64,000 nucleotides of DNA from Desulfovibrio porci. Its GTDB lineage: Bacteria > Desulfobacterota > Desulfovibrionia > Desulfovibrionales > Desulfovibrionaceae. The translations under genes and the position numbers were made by a program. Position 1 is the first letter of the stretch. Every line of letters begins with the position of its first letter. Where the stretch lies: assembly GCF_009696265.1 (NCBI RefSeq), contig NZ_VUMH01000002.1, forward strand, positions 62,001-126,000, written 5' to 3'. This document shows, one piece after another, positions 42,255 through 51,932 of this stretch. The notes below the pieces were generated by a model that worked only from the letters and a program-made list of their open reading frames with translations, was not told the DNA's origin and did no database searches.

Positions 42255-45200
42255 ATGTCGCCGGGCGGCTGTCGCGGTCTTTCCGCAGCAGCGTTTCCAG
42301 CACTTCCATGAGCTTGTCGTTTTCAAGCGGCTTGGCGAGATGGCCGTTCATGCCGCTGGCCAGCACCAAGTCCACATCTTCCTTGAAGGCATAGGCGGTC
42401 AGGGCGACGATGGGCACGGCGCCGGCGTCGGGCCGGTCCATGGCGCGAATGGCCTTGGCCGCGGCATAGCCGTCCATTTTGGGCATTTGCAGATCCATCA
42501 GAATCAGGTCGTAGAAATTCTCGGGCGACTCGGCGAACATGGCCACGGCTTCCGTTCCGTCACTCGCCTGGTCAATATCCAGACCCAAATGCGAGAGCTG
42601 CTCAATGACGATGATGCGGTTGATTTCCACGTCATCCGCCAGCAGAATGCGCTTGCCCGCGAGCTTGACTGGACTCGCGCCGGGCCGGGCTTCTTCTTCC
42701 GGGCTGTTTTTCGCTTCCTTGAGCCAGAGGGCGAAGGAAAAGTCGCTGCCCTTGCCCTCGGCGCTCGTCACGCTGATTTTTCCGCCCATATGCTCGATGA
42801 TGCTCTTGCAGATGGAAAGCCCGAGGCCCGTGCCGCCGTAGGCGCGGGAAATGTGGCTGCCGCCCTGCTCAAAGGGCTGGAACAACGTTTTGAGCATTTC
42901 GTCGGATATGCCCACGCCGTTGTCCCGCACGAGGAAGGAAACCAGCCGTTCCCCCTCCCGTTTGTCCTCCTGCCGTACCCGGAAATGGATCTTCCCGAGT
43001 TCCGGCGTGAACTTGGTCGCATTGCCCAGCAGGTTGATCAATACCTGGCGCAGGCGCAACGAGTCCGCCTTCAGATACGGCGCGTCCTCAAGACCTTCCA
43101 CGGAAACCGTGAAGGTGATGTTTTTTTCATCGCAGCGGGGGCGGATGATGTTCTCCACACTGTCCACCAGCTTGTGGAGCGCGAAACTGTCCTCGCTCAG
43201 TTCAATTCTGCCCGCCTCAATTTTGGAGATATCCAGAATGTCGTTGAGCAGACCCAGCAGATGCCGTGAGGAAATTTCTATCTGATTCGCGCAGGTCAGA
43301 AGCTCGTCAGGGGGGCCGCCCGCGTGCAGCTTTTTCCTGGCAATGTTGACCATGCCGATGATGGCGTTCATGGGCGTGCGTATTTCGTGGCTCATCCGGG
43401 CCAGGAAGGAGCTTTTGGCCTCGCTGGCCTTGTTGGCGGTGACGCAGGCCGCCTCCAGCTCCGTCTGGATATGGCGCAGTTCCTTTTCCACGGCGACGCG
43501 TTGCGAAACGTCGCGCGCCACGCCCAACAGGGCCAACACCTCGCCTTTGGCGTTAAATCTGGGCAAGCGGACTATATCCATATGCTCAGTGTGGCCGTCG
43601 GCGAAGCTCACCTTTTCTTCCGTGTACAGGGGGACGCGGCTTTCTATGGCCGCGCGGAAGTTTGCCTGAGCCCTGGCGGCCTCCTCGGGCGGGAAGACGG
43701 CGGAGGAGGGCAGGCCGCGGATTTGCTCGGGCGTCTTGCCGACGAGCGATGCGAAGCGGGGATTGACCGCCTGATAATTGCCTTCACTGTCCTGGTACCA
43801 GAGGATGTCCGGCGAATTGACGAATATGGCTTCCAGCAGGGCGCGTTGCTGCTCAATGCGCTTCTGTTCCTCGATGATGGCCGTGACGTCGGCGGTATGG
43901 ACGAGATGGCCCGTAGCAACGCCCTGGCCGTCCGTCAGTTTTTCGGCGTGGCCCTGATAGTAGCGGTCGTTGTGCAGGAGCACCTCCGGTTCAACGCCGC
44001 GCGCCAGGCATTCCAGCGGACAGAAGGAGGTGCCGGGAGGGAAGATGGTGTTTTCCGCATAGGGCCTGCCCACGACGTCTTCCAGACGCTTGCCGATCAG
44101 GGCCAGTCCGGCTTCGTTCATGTACACCAGGTTGCCCGAGAGATCGACGATGCTGAGCGGACCCTTGTCGCTGTCTACCAGGCTGTCCGCCAGACCGTCA
44201 AAGGAGTCGGACAAGGCCCCCATTTCATCCTTGACCGGCGCATGAAAGCGGAACTGCCGTTCGCCCGCGCGGAAGCGCGAAATGCCCCGGACCATTTGCG
44301 CGATGCGCCGGGTAAAGACCGAGGCCATCCAGATGGCGACAAGAATGACCAGCACGGACATGAAGGCCGTGGACGCGGACAGGCGCATGGCGGTCTGCCA
44401 GAGATTCTGGCCGATAGCCTGGTAGGTGTCTTCCGCCAGGGCGGACAATTCCTTGTCCGTGCCTTCGACGAGGTTTTCCAGGGTCGCCTGGGTTCCCATG
44501 GCCGGGCGGTGAAAATCTTCCAGCCCGGCGCCCACGGCCACAAAGCCGAAGCCACGGGGGCTTTTGCCGTACTGGCCGGTATAGTAGGGGATGGCCGCCG
44601 CCGTGTTCAGCTTCCACAGGCCGCTCCAGGGAATCCGGAAGGAGCCGGACCCCCCGTTTTTGGTCAGGTCGAACCAGCCGGTGCACTGCGGCGCGAAATT
44701 CAGATAGCGGCAGTCAAGGCCCACAAGCCCCCGGCGGGTCAGCTCCGCCGCCGGTTTTTTGCTGTTGGACTGGGCCTGGAAGGTGGGCGCGTCCTCGATG
44801 AAATCGGCATAGCTTTTGCCGCTGTCCTGCCATTCCTCATAAATATGCTCTTCAAGCCAGGGCACCTGCGGATCGCCGCTCACGGCGTCGTACCCGGCGA
44901 TGGAGTGGTGCCGGGGATGGCAGATGCTGCGGCCCTTGTGGTCCCAGATGAAGGCGTAATTGCCTTCAAAGGCGTCGGGCAGTTCCGTGTACCGCTCAAG
45001 CATGGGGGTCAGCCGGTCCACGAATTCCATGAGATGGTCGTGGTCCAGGGCAAGGGTGACATAGCCCGCGATCACGCCGTCGCGCAGTACCGGCGTGGCC
45101 CAGCGTACAAGGCCCTTGAAGCGCCTGCCGTTGGGATTTTCCTTGCCGGCATAGGCCTGCTTTTCCGGCTCGTAGGGAAGCCCGAGCCGCTCCAGGTTCT

Positions 45201-46000
45201 CGGGCGTGTACATGCCGATGAAGTTTGTGCCCACATTCGCCGATGACGTCGGAAACATAAATTTCACCGGCTTTGAGCTTTTTGAGCTCGGCGAAATAGG
45301 TTTCCGCCCTGACATAGGTATTGCGCCTGTCGGCCACGTTCCTGAGCTTCGGGGACATGCGCGGCGATGTGGTCACCTTGACGCGCTCCATGCCCTTGGT
45401 GTCCACAAAGGTCATTTCAAGAAAAAGCGGCCGGGACTCGCGTTCAAACCGGTCGGGCGGCCTGTAGTGAAAACTGTAGTTGTTTTCCTCGTTGGAAGGA
45501 TCGACCGAGGGCGAGTGCGGCGGCTCGGCCGCGCGTTGCCATGAGCGGCCGTCAGCCGCCAGTTCCCACCGGCCGGGCTTGACGACGCGGCTCCGCTTTC
45601 GCTCTATGAAGTTGCGGTATTGGGTTTCGTCCGGCGGCAGGTCGGCGGCGAAAAGAATATCCGTGTCACGGGCGTACAGAAAGTCGGCCACGGCACGGGC
45701 CGCGTCGGTGCTCATGCGTTCGATTTCGTCGGTGGCCCGGTTGTCCAGAGCTTCCACCGCGTCCCTGACCGCGATCTTGCCGGTATGGTCCAGAGCTTCC
45801 ACGGCTTTGCGGGAAATTTCCGCCGTGCGGGTTTTGAGCGCTTCGCCCAGCTCCCGGGATTGCATCCAGGCCAGCAGGGCCAGCAGGACCAGAGGCAAGA
45901 CCTTGATGACAGCGAAAAGACTGATCAGCTTGGCGCGCATGCCGAAGCCGAGGTCCGCCAGCTTTTTTTCCAAACGTACTATCAGAGGAATTTTTGCCAT
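42253..46000 (-). pseudogene. Hybrid sensor histidine kinase, frameshifted in the sensor domain
   Basis: Membrane two-component hybrid kinase of about 1,250 codons. From ATG 46000: a membrane helix (LISLFAVIKVLPLVLLALLA), a large periplasmic sensor, a second helix with HAMP (around 44250-44400), two PAS domains, the histidine box MSHEIRTPMNAIIGM, ATPase motifs LLGNATKFTPE, DNGVGIS and GGTGLGLS, and a receiver whose phospho-Asp is in LILMDLQMPKMDG. The frame breaks near 45230-45245: one frame reads IYVSDVIGE up to there, the next frame resumes NVGTNFIGMYTPENLERLG and runs to the stop at 42253. Loss of two bases or gain of one explains it. All catalytic motifs are intact, so either the break is recent or it is a sequencing error. 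The downstream frame alone could start at 45315. Confidence 0.85.
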
Positions 46001-46128
46001 AGTTATTATGCTCTGTTGCCATTGCTATGATGCGCAACCGCTGGGGAAAATTCAGAAAAATATAGAAGGAAGGGACATGTTCGCTTTTGTAAATGATAAA
46101 CATTTTTGCCATATTTCGACATATATTT

Positions 46129-46157
46129 TTTATAATATGAAGTGAAATATTACGCAA
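46129..46157 (-). promoter_or_regulatory. Sigma-70-like promoter of the hybrid kinase gene
   Basis: Minus strand TTGCGT-N17-TATAAA within AT-rich DNA, about 130 bp before the kinase ATG. The -10 matches five of six bases, the -35 three to four, and the spacing is ideal. Confidence 0.55.
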
Positions 46158-46252
46158 TAGGGATAGATATGCAAATAAAATAGCAGGCGCACTATCAAAA
46201 CGTAGTGAGTACAGGGAGCAATGTCATATTTTTACTATATCAAGGGTTATTA

Positions 46253-46268
46253 TGCAAATATTGTGCCA
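46253..46268 (-). promoter_or_regulatory. Consensus sigma-54 promoter upstream of the hybrid kinase gene
   Basis: Minus strand TGGCAC-N5-TTGCA, an exact match to both sigma-54 elements and spacing. It lies in the 427-bp gap 46001-46427, downstream of the SPFH gene and about 250 bp upstream of the kinase ATG. No clear activator site is seen next to it. Confidence 0.75.
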
Positions 46269-46346
46269 GTTGAGACGAAAAACGCACGGGCGTCGGCCCG
46301 CTGGCGGCGGTATGGCGGCGGAGTAACCAAAAGGGCGAAAATGCGC

Positions 46347-46419
46347 CGCGCGGGCCGTCTCGCTTGAGACAGCCCGCGCGTAAGGGAGGGATGAGCAACG
46401 CGCCGCTTTGCGGCGCGTT
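46347..46419 (-). terminator. Two strong hairpins after the SPFH gene
   Basis: AACGCGCCGC/GCGGCGCGTT (46397-46419) and CGCGCGGGC/GCCCGCGCG with an inner GTCTC/GAGAC (46347-46380), starting 8 bp past the SPFH stop on the minus strand. T-rich DNA (ATTTTCGCCCTTTT) follows the second. Confidence 0.65.
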
Positions 46420-46427
46420 TGAAAACC

Positions 46428-47390
46428 TCAGTTTTTGCCCGGCTCTCGCTCGGCGGAGAGGCCGTGGCCCGGCTTGATGATTTTGGTCATGGTGGCCACC
46501 ATACCGGCCGCGTCGGCCACGTCGGCGGGAATGATCATGCTGTTGCCCGTCTTGGCCAGTTTGCCGAATTCGTTAATGTAGGCCTCGGCCAGACGGAGCT
46601 GGGCGGCGGCCACGCCGTCGTTGCCCAACTGGTCGCCCACGATGCGCAGACCTTCGGCCGTGGCGGTGGCCACGGTGCGGATCTGGGCCGCTTCGCCTTC
46701 GGCCTGGTTGATCATGGCCTGCTTCTGGCCTTCGGACTGAGCAATGGCGGCAGCCTTGGCGCCTTCAGCCCGGTTGATCTGCGACTGCATCTCGCCTTCC
46801 GATTCGGCGATGGTGGCGCGCTTTTCGCGTTCGGCGCGCATCTGCTTTTCCATGGCTTCCATCACCGTGGCCGGGGGCGTGATGTCGCGGATTTCGTAAC
46901 GCAGCACCTTCACGCCCCAGGGCGCGGTGGCCGCGTCCAGGGCTTCCACCACTTCCTGGTTGATGCGGGTGCGTTCCTCAAAGGTTTTGTCCAGTTCCAG
47001 CTTGCCGATGACCGAGCGCAGCGAAGTCTGGGCCAGTTGGATGGCGCCCCATTCGTAGTCGGAAATGCCGTAGGCGGATTTCTCCGGCGTGATGACCTGA
47101 AGGTAGAGTACGCCGTCAATGTCCACGCTGACGTTGTCGCGGGTGATGCAGGTCTGCTTGGGCACGTCCAGCACCTGCTCCTTGAGGCTGCGCTTGTAGG
47201 CGGTCACGTCCACAAAGGGCAGCAGCAGGTGAAAGCCCGCATAGAGCACCTTGTGGAATTTACCCAAGCGCTCCACCACGTAGGCGGACTGGTTGGGCAC
47301 TACCACGGCGGTTTTGATCAGAACGATGATGACCAGCACGGCCAGCAGGAACAGCCAGCCGAATTGGCCGAAGGAATCAAAGAGAGACAT
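46428..47390 (-). CDS. SPFH/stomatin-like membrane protein (QmcA-type)
   Basis: Band-7/SPFH scaffold protein, 320 residues. One N-terminal membrane helix (FGWLFLLAVLVIIVLIKTAV) anchors a stomatin domain (VVVPNQSAYVVERLGKFHKV, ITRDNVSVDIDGVLYLQVI, WGVKVLRYEIRDITPP), then an Ala/Glu-rich coiled coil (AEREKRATIAESEGEMQSQ). ATG 47390 with GGAG upstream is preferred over a longer frame. The gene follows nfeD, 159 bp downstream; SPFH and NfeD proteins are commonly paired and act together in membrane organisation and protein quality control. Confidence 0.92.
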   Translation of the reverse strand: MSLFDSFGQFGWLFLLAVLVIIVLIKTAVVVPNQSAYVVERLGKFHKVLYAGFHLLLPFVDVTAYKRSLKEQVLDVPKQTCITRDNVSVDIDGVLYLQVITPEKSAYGISDYEWGAIQLAQTSLRSVIGKLELDKTFEERTRINQEVVEALDAATAPWGVKVLRYEIRDITPPATVMEAMEKQMRAEREKRATIAESEGEMQSQINRAEGAKAAAIAQSEGQKQAMINQAEGEAAQIRTVATATAEGLRIVGDQLGNDGVAAAQLRLAEAYINEFGKLAKTGNSMIIPADVADAAGMVATMTKIIKPGHGLSAEREPGKN

Positions 47391-47549
47391 AAACGCTCCA
47401 GAAAGTTTTTCTTGAAGTACGGACCAGGTGGAAGGCCGCTGGTTCAGCAGCCTCATGTGTGTTCCAGGCCAGGTCGAAACAGCCGCGAAAAAGTGCGCCG
47501 CAATGATGGGCATTATGCGCCTCCAGGCAGTGCGGCGCGGTTGGGGGCG

Positions 47550-48026
47550 CTATGAGCGTTCTCCCCCCGAAGGATCCTCGGAAGGCGTTACCCGCAGCAG
47601 CAGAGCGTCGCCGGGCTGGGTGCCGAGCACGCGCACTGCGCGGCCCGCGTGAATTTCCGTTTCCGCCACGGCCCGCCAGAAACTGCCGTCAATGCTCACT
47701 TCGCCCACTTCGCCGGGGCGCAGGGTTTTGCTGACGACGCCCACGCGCTCCGTCAGCGGGTGGGACGGGGCATGCGCGCCCTGATCGTCGACGCGATGCG
47801 CGCGGCCGCCGAAGACGGCCCGCAGATGGCGGCGCAACAAAAGCAGGGTGAGCAGCGAAACAAGGATGAACAGGACAAGCTGCCAGTTCAGGGGAAGGTC
47901 CAGCAGCGCGGCGCACGCCGTGACCCAGGCCCCGGCGCCGAAAAAGATCAGCACCAGGGTCGGGGCCATCAGCTCGACAAGCAGAAAAGCAAGGCCCAGC
48001 AAAAACCAGAGCAGAGGCGCGCTCAT
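47550..48026 (-). CDS. NfeD-family membrane protein (short form)
   Basis: Short NfeD homologue, 158 residues, without the ClpP-like protease domain of long NfeD. Three to four hydrophobic helices (LLWFLLGLAFLLVELMAP, LIFFGAGAWVTACAAL, WQLVLFILVSLLTLLLL) precede a C-terminal OB-fold domain (VGVVSKTLRPGEVGEVSIDG, GRAVRVLGTQPGDALLLRV). ATG 48026 has only a weak ribosome site. It lies between the conserved hypothetical gene (78 bp upstream) and the SPFH partner gene. Confidence 0.9.
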   Translation of the reverse strand: MSAPLLWFLLGLAFLLVELMAPTLVLIFFGAGAWVTACAALLDLPLNWQLVLFILVSLLTLLLLRRHLRAVFGGRAHRVDDQGAHAPSHPLTERVGVVSKTLRPGEVGEVSIDGSFWRAVAETEIHAGRAVRVLGTQPGDALLLRVTPSEDPSGGERS

Positions 48027-48104
48027 GCCGCGCAGCCCGCCTGTTTGCGGCGTGCCGGCCGGCCGGCCTCCGGCGGCAGCTGCGGGGGCGCGCCGTGAGC
48101 GCGC

Positions 48105-49091
48105 CTACTGCTGCGGGCCCTGATCAATATCAATGATACGCGCCTGCAACCAGACATAGGCATCCACTTCCTGACCTTTTTCCGGCTCAAAGTCGCCCAG
48201 CACCATTTTGGAGACATAGAGCGCAAGACGCATGGGCTCGCGGGTTTCAAAGGGAAAGCTCAGATACAGAAGCTTGAGCGGCATTTTTTCCAGCTGGCAG
48301 TCCTGCACTTCCTCAATGACGGCGCGCAGCTGGTATTCGCAGAAGCGGCGGCCCGGCATGATCAGATGGCGGCCCGCCACTTCGACCTTGAGCGGCGGCA
48401 CGTCCAGCCTGGATTTGCCTGGATTTTCGGCCAGCCAGGCCTCGGCGTAGGCCTCGAAACGCGGCCCCTGGGTGATGGTCACTTCGTCCAGCAGGGCCTT
48501 GCGCAGCCCGTAGGCCAGACCGGCCAGCAGAAAGGTGTGGGTGATGCCGGGCGTGAGGTCGTCGTGGTCCCGTCCGTAGAGCGGGTCAAAGAACCACATG
48601 GGGTTCTTGCCTTCGACCATGCTCACGGCCACGTTGGCGCCCAGGCCGCTTTCCCAGGGATGCACCTCTTCCACGGTGAGGTCGTTGGGCAGGCCGTCCA
48701 GCAGGGGCACGACGCTGACCGGAGTCAGCTTGCCGCCTTCCTCGCCGGCCACCAGCACCGAGGCGCGCACAGGCTGGTCCTTGGGCCAGGCCATCAGCAC
48801 ATGGTCCCTGCCGCCGCGTTTCCACTGCCAGGAGGGACGCGTGCCGCCCTCGTGCAGCACCGTGCCCACCACCTGCGGCATGACCGCCGCCGGGTTCTGG
48901 CCGGTGAGCACGGCCCAGGCGTCGCCCAGACCTTCGAAATGGGTACGGTTCTTGCTCTGAAGCATGGCTTCCATTTCTTCAGGGCTGGCTTCCCGTGCGT
49001 CGGGATTCGTGTCGTCGGCCTGGGCCACTTTCACAAACTGCTCGCCGCCGGCGGCAGTTTCGGGCAGAGTTTCCTTGCTTTTTTTGGGCAT
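48105..49091 (-). CDS. Conserved hypothetical protein
   Basis: A 328-residue soluble protein I do not recognise. It has no signal peptide or membrane helices. The N-terminal ~50 residues are Lys/Glu/Asp rich (MPKKSKETLPETAAGGEQF). The body is mixed alpha/beta with aromatic-rich blocks: GGTRPSWQWKRGGRDHVLMA, NPMWFFDPLYGRDHDDLTPG, and near the end VDAYVWLQARIIDID, which could belong to an OB-like or nucleic-acid-binding fold. ATG 49091 is assumed; the ribosome site is weak. It is on the same strand directly after pnp (84 bp), so it may join the RNA-metabolism operon. I cannot assign a function. Confidence 0.7.
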   Translation of the reverse strand: MPKKSKETLPETAAGGEQFVKVAQADDTNPDAREASPEEMEAMLQSKNRTHFEGLGDAWAVLTGQNPAAVMPQVVGTVLHEGGTRPSWQWKRGGRDHVLMAWPKDQPVRASVLVAGEEGGKLTPVSVVPLLDGLPNDLTVEEVHPWESGLGANVAVSMVEGKNPMWFFDPLYGRDHDDLTPGITHTFLLAGLAYGLRKALLDEVTITQGPRFEAYAEAWLAENPGKSRLDVPPLKVEVAGRHLIMPGRRFCEYQLRAVIEEVQDCQLEKMPLKLLYLSFPFETREPMRLALYVSKMVLGDFEPEKGQEVDAYVWLQARIIDIDQGPQQ

Positions 49092-49175
49092 GCGAAAAGT
49101 CCCCGTCTGCTCTCTGTCCGGCCCGCCGTCCTCCCGCAAGGGGAGAACAACGGGCCGGGATGCTCAATATCCGAA

Positions 49176-51413
49176 TCAGCGCCGTCCGCCGCGGTCTCCA
49201 CGATCGCCGCCGCGATCACGGCCGCGTCCGCCTCGGTCATGCCTGTCGCCCCGGTCGGAGCGAGGCGGGCGGGCGGTCTCCTCGGGATTCCAGGGGTGGC
49301 CCTGTTCCTCCAGGAGCACGGCCTTGCGACTGGCGCGGATGCGGTCGCCGTTGATCTCAATGACCTTGACCAGCATGTCCTCGCCCAGACGCGCCACGTC
49401 GCCGGGCTGTTCCACGCGGTTCACGTCCAGCTGGGACACATGGACCAGGGCTTCCACATTGGGCAGCACTTCCACAATGGCCCCGATTTCCATGACCTTG
49501 CGCACCTTGGCCAGGTAGTTCTTGCCCAGATCCGGGCGCTGGTCGTAGTAGGCCACCATTTCACGGGCCTTTTCCAGGGCTTCGGCCGTGGGCGCGAAAA
49601 TGGACACCCGGCCGGAATCCTCAATGTCGACGGACGCGCCGGTGGCCGCGGTGATGGCTTTGATGTTCTTGCCGCCGGGGCCGATGATCAGCCGGATGAT
49701 GTCCGGATTTACAAAGACTTCGGCGTGCTGCGGCGCGAAGCGCGAGAGCTCCTTGCGGGGTTCGGCGATGGCCTTGGCCATTTCGGCCAGAATGTGCAGG
49801 CGGCCTTCGCGGGCCTGCTGCATGGCCGCGCGCATGATGTCTGTGGTCAGGCCGGTGATCTTGATGTCCATCTGCACGCCGGTGACGCCTTCGGCCGTAC
49901 CGGCGATCTTGAAGTCCATGTCGCCCAGCGCGTCCTCGTCGCCCAGAATGTCGGTGAGCACGATGAACTTGTCGCCTTCCTTGATCAGGCCCATGGCCAC
50001 GCCCGCCACCGGCGCGCTGACCGGCACGCCCGCGTCCATCAGGGAGAGGGAGCCGCCGCAGACCGCCGCCATGGAGGAAGAGCCGTTGGATTCCATGGTT
50101 TCGGCCACCACGCGCAGGGTGAAGGGAAAGTCCGCGTCAGCGGGCAGAATGGGCCGCAGGGATTTTTCCGCCAGGGCGCCGTGGCCGATCTCGCGGCGGG
50201 ACACGCGCACCATCTTGACCTCGCCCACGCAGTAGGGCGGGAAGTTGTAGTGCAGCATGAAGCGCTTGGTCACGTCGCCGGTGAGCGAATCCATGCGCTG
50301 CTCGTCCGTGGAGGAGCCGAGGGTGGTCACCACCAGGGACTTGGTCTCGCCCCGGCGGAAGAGCGCCGAGCCGTGCGCCCGGGGCAGCACCCCGGTCTGG
50401 ATCTGGATAGGCCGCACGCTTTTGGTGTCGCGGCCGTCAATGCGCGTGCCCTCGTTGACGATGCGGGCGCGCACCAGGGTTTTTTCCATGCCGCCGAGAA
50501 TGTCGCCCACGCTCTTCAGCGCGGCCTCGTTTTCGGCCCAGGCCGGATCGGCCTTGAGGGCTTCCATAACCTTGTCCTTCACGGCCTTGCGGGCGTCCTT
50601 GCGCGGCAGCTTGTCCGGCACGCGCAGGGCTTCTTCAATGCCGGCCTCGCGGGCCAGCTCCTGCACCCGCGCCACCAGGGCCGGGTCGTCCTCATGCGGG
50701 GTGAAGGCCATCTTGGCCTTGCCGCAGAGTTCGCGCAGCTGGAGCTGGGCGTCGATGAGCGGCTGGATTTCCTTGCGGCCCCAGTCCAGAGCTTCAATGA
50801 TCACGTCCTCGGGCAGGAAGCGGGCGTCGCCTTCCACCATGGTCAGGGCGTCGCGCGAGGCCGCGAAGAGGATGTTCAGATCGCTCTGGGCCTGCTGCTC
50901 AAAGGAGGGATTGAGCACGAACTGGCCGTTGACCCGGCCGATGCGGCCGCCCGCCACCGGGCCTTCGAAGGGCAGGGGCGAAACCATCAGGGCCGCCGAC
51001 GCGCCGGTGAGGGCCAGCACGTCGGATTCGTTCTCCTGGTCGGCGGAAATCACGCTGGCCAGCACCTGCACGTCTTCGTGCAGGCCTTTGGGGAAGAGCG
51101 GGCGGATGGGCCGGTCGATGAGGCGCGCCACCAGGGTCTCGCGCTCCGAGGGGCGGCCGATCTCGCGGCGGAAGAAGCTGCCGGGGATGCGCCCGGCGGC
51201 GTACATTTTTTCGGAATACTCCACGGTGAGCGGGAAAAAGCCCTTGTCGAACTCCAGCGGCTGGGAGCAGACCGTCACCAGCACCACCGTGCCGCCGCAC
51301 TGCATCCAGACCGCGCCGTGGGCCTGATTGGCCATGCGGCCGCACTCGAAAATGATTTCCTTGCCGCCCACCTGGGCCATAACCCTGGTGGGATTGAAAA
51401 TATCCTGTAACAT
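49176..51413 (-). CDS. pnp: Polyribonucleotide nucleotidyltransferase (PNPase)
   Basis: Phosphorolytic 3'-5' exoribonuclease and RNA polymerase, trimeric degradosome component. It has 745 residues. Two RNase PH domains are present (first with GSFFRREIGRPSERE, second with GSSSMAAVCGGSLSLMDAGVP and the catalytic-type DILGDEDALGDMDFKIAGT), then a KH domain (IRLIIGPGGKNIKAI) and an S1 domain (EIGAIVEVLPNVEALVHVS). The C-terminal tail is unusual, with an Arg/Gly/Asp-rich run of short RGGD-like repeats of about 25 residues. ATG 51413 has AAGGA upstream. It lies just after rpsO, as in many bacteria. Confidence 0.97.
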   Translation of the reverse strand: MLQDIFNPTRVMAQVGGKEIIFECGRMANQAHGAVWMQCGGTVVLVTVCSQPLEFDKGFFPLTVEYSEKMYAAGRIPGSFFRREIGRPSERETLVARLIDRPIRPLFPKGLHEDVQVLASVISADQENESDVLALTGASAALMVSPLPFEGPVAGGRIGRVNGQFVLNPSFEQQAQSDLNILFAASRDALTMVEGDARFLPEDVIIEALDWGRKEIQPLIDAQLQLRELCGKAKMAFTPHEDDPALVARVQELAREAGIEEALRVPDKLPRKDARKAVKDKVMEALKADPAWAENEAALKSVGDILGGMEKTLVRARIVNEGTRIDGRDTKSVRPIQIQTGVLPRAHGSALFRRGETKSLVVTTLGSSTDEQRMDSLTGDVTKRFMLHYNFPPYCVGEVKMVRVSRREIGHGALAEKSLRPILPADADFPFTLRVVAETMESNGSSSMAAVCGGSLSLMDAGVPVSAPVAGVAMGLIKEGDKFIVLTDILGDEDALGDMDFKIAGTAEGVTGVQMDIKITGLTTDIMRAAMQQAREGRLHILAEMAKAIAEPRKELSRFAPQHAEVFVNPDIIRLIIGPGGKNIKAITAATGASVDIEDSGRVSIFAPTAEALEKAREMVAYYDQRPDLGKNYLAKVRKVMEIGAIVEVLPNVEALVHVSQLDVNRVEQPGDVARLGEDMLVKVIEINGDRIRASRKAVLLEEQGHPWNPEETARPPRSDRGDRHDRGGRGRDRGGDRGDRGGRR

Positions 51414-51599
51414 TCCAGAATCCTTTGCTCGTGCGAAGGGGATTCCGGCAAAAACGGGCAAACGGAATGAGCATTCCCCTGCCTGGTTTTCCCGGACCCC
51501 CCTTCTCTCGCGTTTATGCTCCCTCGGGAGCGTGTCGTCATGCCGCGCCGGTTTCTCCGGAGCATTTCAGAGCTGATCCGCTCCAGGGCCTGATGCGGC

Positions 51600-51625
51600 A
51601 AGGGGGAGTCCGGCGACTCCCCCTT
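51600..51625 (-). terminator. Hairpin between rpsO and pnp
   Basis: AAGGGGGAGTC-CGGC-GACTCCCCCTT, an 11-bp perfect stem starting 12 bp past the rpsO stop on the minus strand; no T run follows on that strand. It probably gives partial termination or an RNA processing site, as known between rpsO and pnp in enterics. The rest of the 224-bp gap shows no gene. Confidence 0.5.
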
Positions 51626-51637
51626 TCAGCCAAAATC

Positions 51638-51907
51638 TTACTTGCGCAAGCCAAGTTTTTCAATAAGCGCACGGTAACGCTGAACATCTTTCTTTTTCAG
51701 ATAGTTCAGGATCTTGCGGCGGTGACCCACCAGCTTGAGCAGGCCGGTACGGGAGTGGAAGTCTTTCTTGTGCACCTTGAAGTGGCCGGTCAGGCCTTCA
51801 ATGCGCGCGGTGAGCAGCGCCACCTGGACTTCCGGGGAACCCGTGTCGCCTTCGTGCTTGGCGTGGGTTTCAATGACCGTTTTTTTCTGTTCCGCATCCA
51901 TGACCAC
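51638..51907 (-). CDS. rpsO: 30S ribosomal protein S15
   Basis: Primary 16S rRNA-binding protein, 89 residues. Signature segments: [38 protein letters not shown] and [15 protein letters not shown]. The ribosome site AAGGAG suits a GTG start at 51907 (7-base spacing); an ATG two codons later (51901) would be further away. It is placed between truB (25 bp) and pnp in the conserved order. Confidence 0.97.
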   Translation of the reverse strand: MVMDAEQKKTVIETHAKHEGDTGSPEVQVALLTARIEGLTGHFKVHKKDFHSRTGLLKLVGHRRKILNYLKKKDVQRYRALIEKLGLRK

Positions 51908-51932
51908 AGCAGTTCTCCTTGAGAGGATGAAG

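Noticed and set aside
48366-51410. 1,014-codon open frame on the plus strand
   Set aside because: Antisense to pnp and the hypothetical gene; low-complexity His/Gly/Ala product.
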